Source: Limnephilus marmoratus
Taxonomy: Eukaryota; Arthropoda; Insecta; Trichoptera; Limnephilidae
DNA: 64,000 bases
Assembly: GCA_917880885.1 (NCBI GenBank)
Contig: OU862917.1
Span: forward strand, 30,244,104 to 30,308,103
Reading direction: 5' to 3'
Shown here: positions 11,579-23,158 of the stretch, piece by piece
Numbering within the stretch: position 1 is the stretch's first letter
How the letters are laid out: each line of letters opens with the position of its first letter
Notes under the pieces: model-generated
The model's input: the letters and a program-made list of their open reading frames with translations, nothing else
Databases searched by the model: none
What the model was told of the DNA's origin: nothing
Made by a program: the position numbers and the translations under genes

Positions 11579-11731
11579 TGTCGGTACGTTTTGCTTTTTT
11601 TCAAAATACATTGTTTAGTTTGTATACTGAACGTTTTTTGACGGCGTTTAAATTAGGCAATTTTATTCATTTTTGGAAGGTCCTAACTTCTATAAGAAGT
11701 AAATTATCAAAAAAAGCAAAACGTACCGACA
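11579..11731. mobile_element. Short hairpin element, 23-bp arms
   Basis: TGTCGGTACGTTTTGC with its T-run (11579-11601) is exactly inverted at 11709-11731. The 111-codon plus frame spanning it is incidental. Confidence 0.55.
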
Positions 11732-12000
11732 CGCTAGTGGTCGATATCTATATTATGAATAAAAATTTTGCTCTAGGGTCAAAATCCAGAGAGATAAACG
11801 GGGAATACGTTTGTATGGAAAAACGCAGCTAGTATTTCCAAACGTCGCGTCAAGTCGTCGCTGAGTATCCACTATCTTTGTTTATTTTTTGAAACCTTAC
11901 ATGATTTGCCTGTAAATACCGAAATTTGTATTTATTTGTTTCTTACCGATTATTGTCTAATCATAACATAACTATACCTATTAACTCGAAATTATAAACA

Positions 12001-12750
12001 ACTAGCTGGTCCCGGCATGCGTTGCTATGGCATTTTATGGAGAAATTGTTTCTCCCTGAATGTCCTTTCCCATTCGTCCCGTTCCCCTTCCGCCTCCCCT
12101 TCTTCTCATGCGTCCTCTTCCCCTCTCGCGTTCCCACTCCGTCACCTCCACCTTCATTCTCCCCACTCCACTCCCCCCACTTCCCCGTCCCGCGAACCGC
12201 CCTCCCGAGTTCCCCTCCCCCCTCACACATCCCCTTCCCCTCTCGCGTTCGCCTTCCACCTTCCCCGCCTTCCCTCTTCCCTTTCCCGATCCTTCTCCTG
12301 CGTTCCGTATATTCAATCCCAGTACATTCAGTTTTTTAAAATCCCGCGTGCCACCTTTTACAATTTTTATTAAAATTTCCATTTTTCATGTATATTAAAT
12401 TTGGTTCCTAACATAGGTACCTATTTAAAATATCTAAAATTCTTGACTCGATTCAAACTATTAGGGGAGTAGGTACCTACTTTAAATAAATTTATCAACT
12501 TAAGGATTTTCAAATATAGAATCCTGATTTAATAAAATGTCATTCTCAAACACGCTAACTGTCAAACGTGCGATATTCGTTAGGTTTTCTGAAATTATCC
12601 AATTTTCTGCGCAATTTTCTTAATTTTTCTCTCCGTAATAACCATCCTCGTACTTCAAGGAGTATTCTAAAAAAAGAATTAGCGAAATCGGTTCAGCTGC
12701 TCTCGAGATTTGGAATTTAGTTCGTGGATAGACAGATACATATTAACCCC
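12001..12750 (+). repeat. Repeat family C, uninterrupted copy
   Basis: It starts ACTAGCTGGTCCCGGCATGC and runs through a pyrimidine-rich tract to about 12310. It then has TAGGTACCTATTTAAAATAT and a tail with GCGAAATCGGTTCAGC, a phrase common near the ends of insect retroelements. It serves as the reference for the split copy at 26-332 plus 2437-2700. Confidence 0.6.
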
Positions 12751-12889
12751 TCAGGCTAGATCGTTCACTTTTGGGAACAGCTCATATAGGTCTCATTGTG
12801 TCTCATTACTGTCAGGGTGAGAAATATGACGGAATACTCGGTATTAGAAAGTGATTTATATTCAAATCTAAAAGTTCACCACAGAAAAT

Positions 12890-13720
12890 CAGTAATTTAA
12901 TTAGAAAAATATAAGGTGAACTATTTTTAAAACCTTAATATGTTTGCATTCAAAGCTTTTATATTTAATAAATTATTTGATTTTTACTTATAATAAAATT
13001 TGAAACCGCATTTCATTACCTTTCAAAAACAGTTTTTAATTTTCGGATACCTTCAGAAATGTTCCATTTATTTGGATCTTATTGCAAAGCGGAAATAATC
13101 TAACCATCTTTTGCTCATTCCAAATTTGCTTTAATTGATTTTATTTCAATCCAAATTAGCTTTAATTTGTACCTTCAACCAAAAATGCTGAAAGGTGATG
13201 ATAAAACTATTAAAATAATGTACTTTTTGTAATTATTTTTTGATTATAAGTATTTATCATTTTTCAATAATGTCTAAATTTAATAAGAATGTTAAAAAAA
13301 TCTGAAATATATTAGGTTGTAAGTGCGCAAATAAATACACAAACGGACCAATTTTCGTCAAGAAACACATGTACGTACATATTTTTTAATGATTTTATTG
13401 AAACTAAAATTAAAATTCTAAAACATGCGTTTGCTAGATAATGTATTGATTTATTTTACTGCATGATTATATTATTTGAAATGGGTGTGGTATAATACAA
13501 AATCTTCTTTGAAAATTTAACAAATCTGCCAACGACCTATGGAATAACCTTATTATACTAAAAATTTTCTCAAAATTTATTACATGCGAATGCTAGATAA
13601 AAGAACAATTTTTCGAAATCCATTTATAATTTTTTGTGGAAAAGAGTCAATACGTCTAAAATCTGATTTGAAAATGACGTATTTCTGGTTTTCTCTGGTA
13701 ATGCCCTCTTAATCTGCGAC
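12890..13720 (+). repeat. Repeat family I, left copy
   Basis: It is inverted relative to 18540-19150 and direct relative to 24440-25030. Landmarks are TTGTGGAAAAGAGTCA, AACAAATCTGCCAA, ATAACCTTATTATACTAAAA and GATGATAAAACTATTAAA. The two inverted copies bracket 13.7-18.5 kb, but they could be independent insertions. Confidence 0.6.
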
Positions 13721-14631
13721 TCGTGACTTTTGGGGTTTGTTTTAGTGCTAAAAAATGTCAGTATTAATGTTGTTGCAGCCGAAATTTTTTTTACAGGTTG
13801 ATTTCGTAAAGGACTTTAAAAACATAAACTCATTTTTTAAGCATTGTTTAATGTAATAAAATGGAAATTTAAAATTGATACCACGGAACCAAGCGACGCG
13901 GAGCCTAACGTCTGGTTTCCGCTCCGTACTAACTCCGGACTAACAGAAAATGGGTGTGGCAAGCCTGTAGTCCTTGGGTGGACGACATATAGTTCACTTT
14001 GAAAATCCATATTCGTCGACTGCCGGCCGTATTGTAAAATAACAAAGCCAAAATGCATATTTTATTTTATTTTGTGAATTTCAGGCATAAATATAACTTT
14101 TTTGCGATTATTATAAAAGAAACTGAATTTGCCGCATTAAACAATAAATCCGTATCCGAAAAAGGGTTTGTAAATAGGAGGGTTTGGACTTAAAGTGCTT
14201 TTTATGGACCTTATACATTATTTTTTCCTAGGCTTATAAAAATTTACCGATATTTTTAAGGGCCAAGATATGTTCTACACTCAGTATTTAATTGAAGCAT
14301 CTGTAATATTTCCAAGCGATCAATTTTTCAAAAAAAAGACATGATTTTGCATCATTTAGTGTGGATGATGCAGATTAATCCACCTGGCTGCACTGTTTCA
14401 CTAAAAATATTCATTTTAATTATCTAACATCTTTAGAAACAAATTTTGCCATTTTTTTAATTTCATTATCTTGCTTTATGTGAAACGATAATACAAGATA
14501 GGCCATTTTTTCTAAACTGACTTGTATGTACACTTTTTTCATAGTTGGCTTCAGTTTTGCTGTAAGTTTTTCAGTTTATTTATTTTGAATACAATTTTCC
14601 ATCGAAACTTCGTTTTATAAACACATATGTA

Positions 14632-15870
14632 GGGAATGCAATCTCGTTCTCGCGAGATCTCGTTTTCGCGAGATCTCGGCCTTTTTTAGCGAGATTGATA
14701 TCGGACGAAAAAAAGGCGAGATCTCGCGAGTTTAACGAGATTGCACTCGAACATATAAACGTCTAATTCGAAGCGCGGAAATAAGAAGCCGTTAATAGCA
14801 GACGACTTTTGGACATTCTTTGCACATTTTGTGCTTCTTAATGAGCTATTTTCGAAATAATTCGTAATAATGGCTTGTGATTTGAACTGAACAAATCTTT
14901 CATTTGATTGGTATATTTTGTCAATTAATCTGTAATTTCTAATAATCTGACTAATTGGTATATTCTCTTAGTTAATCTGTAATATCTAATGGATCTACTG
15001 AGTAGATATAGTTTTATTTAATTGATAACAATATCTCAGTTTAATAGTCAACTCAACTCAGATAATAAGTTTAATTTTTTTGGACTTCTCTTTGTTTTGT
15101 TTGTTAAAAAAGAACTGTTTTATTACTAAAAGATTTTTGTTTGATATTAGAAGAGAAGACTGGTTGTTTCTTTCATTTGTTATTTGACAGATACGTACGT
15201 CAAAGTTTACTACTTAGAAGCTTATTAAAAAATTATAGACAAATAAGTCAAACAATGTTTGATGCATAAAAGTCTGTTGAAAAATTCGTGATATTGTTTA
15301 TCTTATAATACTTAAAAAATTTATTATTCTTTTCCTAATTTATTCAAATATTGTGATTATTAGTCCAGTGGGTAAGACTCTTGACTCACAATCCGGAGGT
15401 CGCGGGTTCGAACCCGGCATGCGCAAATAAATTTTATTTGATTAATTTGTGTATTTCACAGTTAATTAATTACAAATAATATATAGTATATTTGCGGCAT
15501 GTCCAGAGTGGAAGATACTATCAGTATCGCCCTGGTGTAAGACCACCATTCAGAATTGAAACGTTGTTTGAAAATGGCTTAAGCCGTGTTTGGTGACCAG
15601 ATCTGAATAGCCAGGTACTTCCCAACCTTCCTCTTCCCCACCTCCTTCCCCTCCCCACTACCTTCAGCCTCACAACATACCCCAATTGGGGATGCCATAG
15701 TCTCACTGGCTCCAGACGGGAGCAGTTGAGATTCTTGTGCGGTATTCACTGTAAAAAAAAAAAAAATTGCAAAAAAAACACCCAAAACTGCCAATCTCGC
15801 GAGATCTCGCTGTATTGTTATTCATAAAGAGATCTCGCTTGAGTCCCAATCTCGCGAGATTTGCATTCCC
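14632..15870. mobile_element. MITE J, TA-flanked, TCTCGCGAGA-rich ends
   Basis: The left end GGGAATGCAATCTCG and right end CGAGATTTGCATTCCC are inverted and directly flanked by TA on both sides (14630 and 15871), as for Tc1/mariner-type insertions. Both ends contain several CTCGCGAGAT palindromes. The interior holds a complete SINE A (15358-15766). A fragment of another copy is at 58405-58490. Confidence 0.7.
15358..15766 (+). mobile_element. tRNA-derived SINE (family A), full length
   Basis: The 5' end is tRNA-like: an A-box-like TAGTCCAGTGGGTAAGACTC and a perfect B box GGTTCGAACCC at 15405-15415. It is followed by an AT-rich linker, a body with CAGTATCGCCCTGGTGTAAG and GAATTGAAACGTTGTTTG, and a poly-A tail ending at 15766. 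At least seven other copies occur in the window. It is inserted inside MITE J. Confidence 0.75.
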
Positions 15871-16079
15871 TACACACGTGCTCTGTTAACAAAGAATCTC
15901 CGTCGTAGTCTTCGCCACGACTTGTTCACGATACCACACAACACACATCAGATCAAATGTTCTATCATAGCATGACAAGAGGAATGATGTTATTCGATGA
16001 AATTTATTTAATATAACAAATGTCACGTAAAAATGTATCATCTCATACTTACAACTTAAAATTGCCACACTCTTTGTTC

Positions 16080-17280
16080 TAATTACAATTAGGTAAGTAT
16101 AATAAACCGCTATGCAATTGCGCCATATTAATATTGGTCCGTTGCATACCCACAGTAAGCGAAGTTATTCTAGAATTATTTAGCTTTCACGGATCTAGAG
16201 TATTGCATAATAATGTTATGACTGCGAAATGTTTTTCTTATGAAATAGGTGTTTCATCAGGTGAGCAGTGAATTCTCGAATTCCAATGCAGGAGAAAGCT
16301 GTTACATATTATTCTACATAATATCTATGTAATATTACATCATCTTCAATTCTAAAATACCTACCAACTACCGACGATTCCATTCCATTTCAAATGCACG
16401 CAAATATTTTTGTATTTGCATTTTTAAATCTAACTACAAGTAACTAACTACCCAATATACTTTCAGTTAGGTTAACGATTAGGTTATACTGGTCATATAG
16501 AGTTATGGTACATACCGATTAAATATTTTTTTGTCAAAACTAATACTCAATTACCTAATACCTTTAGGCCGGTGAGTGCTGCCACTAATTACATAGAATA
16601 ACCACGCACATCATCTGGTCAATAATAGAGAATAGGGGATGTTTTGTATGTGGACCCTTGATAGCGAAAAACCTCCTTATTTACTTTCAGCCCCTACAAA
16701 AAAAAATCCACCAATGACTTCATTTCTGCAACCCTTTCATGGCCTACCCCACTCGGCAATAAATTAACCCTATTTGCACAAATAACTAACCCAGCAAGAT
16801 GGAGGCTTTATGAAAAGGGAGACATTAAAGAAAGCTGATTTTAAAAGTATATGAACCAATTGTTAGACTTTTTCGATCAGAGCCTCTGAATTACTGCTAG
16901 TAATAATATACAAAATCTATGATTTGGTCTCAGCATTAACGCGAAATTTGTACAGACGCTGAGTATGCACCAAAGGGTTATCTTTAGCATTATTCGTCAA
17001 AATAGATGTATAGCGATTTTACTGGTTCCTTTTTACAGGGTGTATTCATTTTGATTGGAATTGCTGATGGGTTCTATCGAACAACCCTTTAATACATTTG
17101 TCGATAAGGGATAAAGGCTCCCGCATTGGGGTTATTATTATTGTGCACAATTACAGCAGAGGGTGTTACATTGTATTATCTCTTCCGCATCTGGAGTGTT
17201 TCCGCAACTGCTAACAGTGGCTAGTAGACACGGTTGCCAAAATAGGTGAATTTTGAATATTAATAAACCACACAATTTCG
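16080..17280. other. Gene-free DNA
   Basis: No gene, and no repeat shared with the rest of the window, recognised. Confidence 0.4.
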
Positions 17281-17440
17281 AATAGATTCGAATCCCGGCG
17301 TGCACAAGTAAATTTTATTTGATTAATTAATGTGTTATTTTACAATTTATTCATTAAATTTGCAGTATATGCAATACATTTGCCGCACGTTCCAGGGTGG
17401 AAGATACTCTCAGTATTGCCCTCTCGTAAAGAACAATTTG
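17281..17440 (+). mobile_element. SINE A, 5' portion, interrupted
   Basis: It begins with the B-box region (GATTCGAATCCCGGCGTGCA) and continues through AGGGTGGAAGATACTCTCAG. The rest of the same SINE resumes at 18350 after a family B insertion. The first part of the tRNA-like head is missing. Confidence 0.65.
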
Positions 17441-18345
17441 GGATGCAAGTATGGAATCATTTTTGGATAACCAACACGCCTACCCCAAGTCACCCCAAGT
17501 TGTTCGTTACTTTTAGTGACTTAACAGGGGTACGCGGGTTCCTGTGGTAAGGTTTAGCTAGTCCTTGGAGGCTAACGCGTTTGCCCACCTACTGCATGGC
17601 GGGGGATCTGGAGAGATTGGCTGAAGGTGACTAGAACCTAGACCTCTCCAGCCAGACTCTCTCAACCCATCGCTTTGCAGCGCAGTGGGAGGGATGGATT
17701 CATACGTGCGTCACTCCATTCTTTGGGGCTTCACTGAGTGGTTGGCTAAGGGACACGGAAGCTAAGTGTAGTTTATGATCAGACCGAAAGCCATTCACAT
17801 TTTTTGTTGGTACTTGCCAATTGATTTGAGATTTATTGTATTACTTATGTTCTCTATTTTATGCAGGTGCTTGCGGGTTTTTACAGATGCAATGCCGCCT
17901 CATGGAGCCTCATGAATGAGTTTTCTTTTGCCCTGTTTAATTTATCTTTGTCTTACTAACCTATTTTTTGCATTTTGTTTTTCCTGTTAAGCACTTGCAT
18001 ACTGCTTATTAACAACGTATGCATGGACACTGGAGGTCTAGATTCGTTCAAAATAAATAAATGTAGCTTCGTTTAACAAAAAAAATTAGAATCTTGCGAG
18101 AGCCTTGAAGGAGTAACCATCAGTTACTTATACCAGGGCGGGTAAGAGGTGGATTACCTCCACTGCGTCACTCCTAGACTTATTGACCCTCAGATTCCTA
18201 AACTCACCTCATACCTTTTCCATTCCAGAATTCCTCCACTTTCTTTCCCTAAAATGATCCTCCACGCGGCATCCCCAGAGATGACTTAGGTTCTGAAGGA
18301 GTTTTTTTTCTCAGGACCTCCTGTATGGAGCTAATGTAAAAAAAC
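17441..18345 (-). mobile_element. Family B retroposon splitting a SINE A
   Basis: The minus-oriented B runs from AATTTGGGA and GGATAACCAAC to GGAGCTAATGTAAAAAAA at about 18345; the A-rich end marks its 3' terminus. It is itself interrupted at about 17767-18094 by unrelated sequence ending in AAATAAATAAATG and an A-run, probably another retroposon tail. Confidence 0.6.
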
Positions 18346-18349
18346 ATAA

Positions 18350-18537
18350 TTGGCTTGAAATGGCTTTAGCTGTATTAGGTGACCAGATACGATTAGTCAG
18401 GTACTTCCCATCTTCCTCCCCCCATCTCCTTCCACTCCTTCAGCCTCGCAACATTCCCCAATTAAGGATGCCAAAATGTCACTGGCTCCAGAAGGTTGGG
18501 AGCAGTTGGGACTCACGTGCGGTATTCACAAAAAAAA
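18350..18537 (+). mobile_element. SINE A, 3' portion
   Basis: GGCTTTAGCTGTATTAGGTG, CCAGATACGATTAGTCAGG and the terminal CGGTATTCACAAAAAAAA match the end of the copy at 15766. It completes the copy begun at 17281. Confidence 0.65.
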
Positions 18538-18539
18538 TT

Positions 18540-19150
18540 ACCACATTAAGACGGAACCAGAGAAAACCAGAAATATGTCATTTTCAAATCAGATTTTAGA
18601 CGTATTGACTCTTTTCCACAAAAAATTATAAATGGATTTCGAAAGATTGTTCTTTTACCTAGCATTAGCATCTAATAAATTTTGAATTTTTTTTTTAATT
18701 TTTAGTATAATAAGGTTATTCCATAGGTCGTTGGCAGATTTGTTAAATTTTCAAAAAAGATTTTGTATTATACCACACCCATTTCAAATAATATAATCAT
18801 GCAGCAAAATAAATCAATACATTTTCTAGCAAACGCATGTTTTAGAATTTTAATTTTAGTTTCTTGACGAAAATTGGTCCATTTGTGTATTTATTTGCGC
18901 ACTTACAAACTAATATATTTCCGATTTTTTTTAACATTCTTATTAAATTTAGACATTACTGAAAAATGACAAATACTTATAATCAAAAAGTAACTACAAA
19001 AAGTACATTATTTTAATAGTTCTATCATCACGCCTTTGGATGAAGGTTTAAATTAAAGCTAATTTGAATTGAAATAAATTCGGTATTGAGTTAAAATTTA
19101 AAAAAGCTGGTACGGAGAATAATTAACCTTTCTCATTGTAACCGCCCTGC
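18540..19150 (-). repeat. Repeat family I, inverted copy
   Basis: Reverse complement of 12890-13720, starting at AGAGAAAACCAGAAATATGT. It ends near CCTGCACGATCG, as the copy at 24440 does (GATCGTACAGGGCGG). Confidence 0.6.
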
Positions 19151-19482
19151 ACGATCGCTCTCAAAAGAATATTGCAACGATTCAAAAAAATGCACAAAAA
19201 CCTCACCAACTGTTCGCTTTTGTGACATATTGCGCTTCTCCAACCTTGTCAAAAAATTATTGTTCATTGATTCTTCCTTGTTCCAGATATCTTATAAATT
19301 TTATAAGGTTTTGAAATTATCTTTTCCACCGAATCGAATCAATCAAACTAAGACATTTTTCGTCGCGTAGTCTCAAGAAAAACAAATGCATTTTTCCAGG
19401 CACAAAAATGTGTGCCAAATTTCCTGAATCCAGAGCTCACTGTAGCTAATGTAATTTTTTTTTAAATCGAGTGCATTTTACA

Positions 19483-19730
19483 CGCGGTAGAAGCAAAACC
19501 TTAATAAAACAAGCTCAACCAATAGGAGCCTTGAAAAATGAGGTCATAATCAAAGCGGCCAATGAGCGCAGGCCTAGTGTCATTTCCGTTTCATATCTCA
19601 ACCAATAGGTTTAGCCTTGATAAGTGACATCACAAGCAAAGCGCCCAATGAGCGCAGTTTGATGCCTCGCAGGTGCTGTAATGCGTCATTTCCGTTTCAT
19701 CCGAATTCCAAATCCCAACGGGGTTAATAA
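19483..19730. repeat. Repeat F, single unit
   Basis: It shares ACACGCGGTAGAAGC, AAAGCGGCCAATGAGCGCAG and ATGCGTCATTTCCGTTTCAT with 5640-6095. Confidence 0.65.
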
Positions 19731-20170
19731 AAATACCGTGGAAAACTTAAAAAAATTACTTATCCTGTTGCAGTTATTTCATAGTCACGACGAGAAGATA
19801 CTAGAGCTAGAACTATCATTTTCAACGCAATACTTAAATATTGAAAAAACTTTAAACTGCACAAAAAATCGTATAATATGCTATATCATAATGCTACCTA
19901 CTCCACGGCCAACTCTGCGAACTTCGAAATCCAAAATGGCCGTCATCGAACAGCTGATGGGCGCCGTATCTTATTTGCCTACAATTGTGCAGGTGATGCT
20001 TCGTTTTCGATAATATTGATTTTAAAAGCTAAAAAAATAATAATTTCAAACAATTTTTATATCACTCTCCCGTAACAAAATTGAAAATTATAATAATATA
20101 ATAAATAAATAATTCCACCAAAATAATGTTTAAACTTATATAGAATAGTATCATACTTTCGTCCATATAT

Positions 20171-20850
20171 CTGTCATACAAAATGAACACCTGTTGAAAA
20201 TAAAAATAACTTGTACGTAGTGAGTGATGACGTCACACGATTCACTACACATACGGTGGTTTTCGGGGGATCTTGAAGAATTAAAACTTTGACAATTATT
20301 TTAACTATTAAAACTAACTCAAAAAATAAATAAAAATATGCAGTTGCTTAAGTTAGAAGGTCATCTGGGCTCAAGGCTCTGCAACCGGGCCCGAAAAGAA
20401 GAAGATGGAGAGATACGAAATTACGAATGTTAGAGGAGAGCGCTAACATTTACAGCGACAAAATCGATGCGAGAATTGCGAAAATGTTTAATAAAACACG
20501 ACTCGTTTAAAATAGAGCAAAAATCTCGCGGGCATCATCTTAAACATCATTTAAAGAAACACTGTGAATTTTTTCATACATATAACTTGTAAAATAACTG
20601 AAACAAACGTGTTAATAATAATTTTCCGACCATACTTTGCGATTTTTTTCTATCGAGGGAATTTTATATAATTAGAGTTTCGGCGTGGGCAAAGTCTAGA
20701 TATTATCTTCAAGAATAACATATATTTTTTAAGAGATTTAAAACTTACCGTGTTTAAGGGAAATATGTAATAAATCGGTACAAATCCGGGTTGCGGGCCC
20801 TTAATTAAAAAACTTTAAAAAATTGGACTGGAGTTCCTTATTCTGCGTAT
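20171..20850. repeat. Repeat K, split by a MITE
   Basis: 20171-20371 and 20805-20838 together match 58575-58800. Landmarks are CCTGTTGAAAATAAAAATAA, GATGACGTCACAC and AAAAATTGGACTGGAGTTC. The 58 kb copy lacks the intervening 20375-20800 segment, which shows the latter is an insertion. Confidence 0.6.
20375..20800 (-). mobile_element. piggyBac-like MITE, 426 bp
   Basis: The ends GGCTCTGCAACCGGGC and GTTGCGGGCCC are imperfect inverted repeats, flanked by TCAA (20371-20374) and TTAA (20801-20804). A TTAA target is the hallmark of piggyBac-type insertion. An inverted relative lies at 21670-22354. It has no coding capacity. Confidence 0.6.
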
Positions 20851-20851
20851 A

Positions 20852-21665
20852 AACAATATTTACCTTTCAGCCTATCGTGAAATCCTGCACAGAATCTTGC
20901 TTTACCATTCCTCAAACTGACAACCCTATCAAATATCGTAACTGACTGACTCGTGTCAGGAACGTGCCTGTATTGTGTATTTAAGGATATGAAAAAGGGG
21001 GACCCGGCACCCTGTATATTATATCCTATATACACAATAATACAGTATATGGATGTGGTCATGATTACATTGGCCGTAAATGCAATAAGCCCAACCTACA
21101 TGCGCTTCTTATGTACTGCTCCTGCGGTCATTATTGACAGAAGGGGGGCAACTTTATATATTATTTACCATGTGCTTTTGTTACGCTTATTTTTCATTAA
21201 ATTACAGTACCTACGCAAACCAATTTCTTTTTACATTGCCAACCAGTGAAAAATCACGGGATTTTGTTGTTGTAGATTAAAAGGATTTACGAAGCTGGAA
21301 GGATCATTGCCAAACCAAAAAATAATTAGATGGAATTTACCTATCGAATGATTCACCGTTAGTAAACTTTATAAATCATTTATTAGTGATTCAGATTTGT
21401 ATCATTCTTTCACAGAATCTGATCTTTCAATTTCGAATAGAGAAATATTATTAAAACAAAAAAATTTGGTATCTACTTTGTTGCAGGGTTCCCACAGATC
21501 AAATTTTAATAAATGCCTCTCTTTATTCATTACCGCCTTTACAGAAATTATTAAGTCGTAAAAACACTTTGTTTAAACACAACTTTATTGAATTTATTAT
21601 GAACCAACCGGTTTTGGTTCTAACCTTCCTCAGGGTTGTATAAAAACATAAAATAGGTACCTACC
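20852..21665. other. Sequence between the two MITEs
   Basis: No gene recognised. A 74-codon minus frame (20838-21062) reads VTIFDRVVSLRNGKARFC next to a GTAAAT donor-like site and could be an exon fragment, but I cannot assign it. At about 21600 a GAACCAACCGGTTTTGGTTC palindrome is present. Confidence 0.35.
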
Positions 21666-21669
21666 TTAA

Positions 21670-22354
21670 GAGCCCGCAACCCGAATTTCTACCGATTTCT
21701 TACATATCTCCCTTAAACACGGTAAGTTTTAAAGCTCTTAAAAAATATATGTTATTATTAAAGATAATATCTAGACATTGCCCGCGCTGAAACGCAAAAT
21801 ATATAAAATTCCTTCGATGGAAAAAATCGCAAAGTATGCTCCAAAAATTATTATACATAAACACGTTTGTTTCATTTATTTTACAAGTTTAGGGGTCGTC
21901 CATTAATCGTGATGTTTTTTAGCAACTTTTTAACCCCCCCCCCCCACTCCCCCCCCGTGGTGATATGTGGTGAGGTTTTAGACTAACCCCCCCCCCCCAA
22001 AATCACGTGTATTTTTTTTAGTACAAAGTATTTTGAAATTTTCAGAATATTATCCCGAAAAATAAATACACGTGATATCTCATTACCCCCCCCCCCCCCG
22101 GTGATATTTCGTGATTTTTTCCAAACCCCCCCCCCCCCCGGACGACCCCTTATATGTATGAAAACAGTGTTTCTTTAAATGCTGTTTAAGACAATGTCCG
22201 CGAGACTTTTGCTCTATTTTAAACGAGTCCTGTTTTATTAAACATTTTCGCAATTTTCGCATCGATTTTGTCGTTGTAAATGTTAGCGCTCTCCTCTAAC
22301 ATTCGTTATTTCGTATCTGTCCATCTTCTTCTTTTCGAGCCCGGTTGCAGAGCC
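21670..22354 (+). mobile_element. piggyBac-like MITE, second copy
   Basis: It starts GAGCCCGCAACCCG and ends CGGTTGCAGAGCC, flanked by TTAA on both sides (21666 and 22355). Without its nested insertion it is about 424 bp, the same as the inverted copy at 20375-20800. Confidence 0.65.
21892..22149. mobile_element. Harbinger-like MITE nested in the piggyBac-like MITE
   Basis: The perfect 10-bp ends GGGGTCGTCC/GGACGACCCC are flanked by TTA on each side (21889 and 22150). The interior has ATCACG motifs and several C-runs of 8-13. The inverted sister MITE at 20375 lacks it and shows the empty site, ACTTGT flanked by ATATAA. Confidence 0.75.
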
Positions 22355-22417
22355 TTAATTCCTGCACCATACGGTACCTATTCATTAAAATGGTGTTCAA
22401 TGAAAGTTTTTTTTTAC

Positions 22418-22552
22418 ATTTACTCCACACAGGAGGCCTCGAGGAAAATGGATTCCAATAAATAATTAAGGACCCATGTCATCTTTGGGGATGCTGTGTG
22501 GAGGGTATTTTAGGAAAGGAAGGAGACAAAGTTCTGGGAAGGAAAAAGGTAT
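22418..22552 (+). repeat. Family B retroposon, first part
   Basis: It runs from CTCCACACAGGAGGCC to GTTCTGGGAAGGAAAAAGGT. It stops where the LTR-palindrome insertion begins and resumes at 23816. Confidence 0.6.
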
Positions 22553-22558
22553 ATATAA

Positions 22559-23095
22559 TTCAGTTGACGGGAGTACCACGGATCGAGCAGGTGTTTTTGT
22601 GTGACGGGCTGTTGTATGGCTGGACTCAAGACATTTTGGATCACGAGAAGTGAGATTTAAATTACTTATATTTTTAACAGATCGAGATTGTGCTTTATAG
22701 ATTATTTTTAGGGATTACTGATTCATAAATATGTTACGTTTTACGTCACAGGCGCCCATCAGTAATTTTCTTATGTCGTTACAATATAATTTCTTTCTTA
22801 TTGACACGTGTCGAGAAACTTTAAACATTTACAGCTGGGTACGATACATCGTAACCAGTCACCCCTGATGATTAATTCTGTTGTTTAACTTAGAGTCTCA
22901 TAGCGAATCATTATAATATGTTCCAAGGGCAGGGTTTGTTTTTTTACAATAAATTATACATTGTTCACATACCTACTTATTATTGCTACCTAACCTCATT
23001 GCTTGCTTGCTGGCTTTGTATGTGATTATTTATACTATTCATGGATGGATGACCAGGTTTGGAGGGAATGAATTACAAGTAAGTATTGAACATCA
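22559..23095 (+). mobile_element. LTR, plus orientation, 5'-truncated
   Basis: The 537 bp are identical to the inverse complement of 23161-23697 except for one C/T difference at 22904. It lacks the first 118 bp of the LTR and its final CA. It contains AATAAA (22949-22954), as expected of an LTR polyadenylation signal, and ends fused to tRNA-Lys sequence at the shared trinucleotide TCA. Confidence 0.7.
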
Positions 23096-23158
23096 GTCGG
23101 TAGAGCATGAGACTCTTAATCTCAGGGTCGTGGGTTCGTGCCCCACGTTGGGCGCCAA
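23096..23158 (+). other. Reverse-transcribed tRNA-Lys(CTT) copy / primer-binding site
   Basis: This matches tRNA-Lys(CTT) from about nucleotide 15 to its 3' end: CATGAGACTCTTAATCTCAG is the anticodon arm and GGGTTCGTGCCCC the T arm. It ends with CCA, which eukaryotic genes do not encode. Position 58 is T (23139) instead of A, the site of 1-methyladenosine in tRNA. On the minus strand it starts TGGCGCCCAACGTGGGGC, a tRNA-Lys primer-binding site one base from the LTR. It is not a functional tRNA gene, since the acceptor 5' strand and part of the D arm are missing. Confidence 0.75.

Noticed and set aside
12890..19150. A single 6.3-kb foldback transposon bounded by repeat I
   Set aside because: A third solo copy of repeat I at 24440-25030 has a similar boundary, so independent insertions are the simpler reading.
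21930..22140. C-runs of 8-13 as a regulatory or quadruplex signal
   Set aside because: They belong to a MITE interior. Similar G/C runs occur in the MITEs at 32.5, 33.8 and 39.4 kb, and run length may also be affected by sequencing error.
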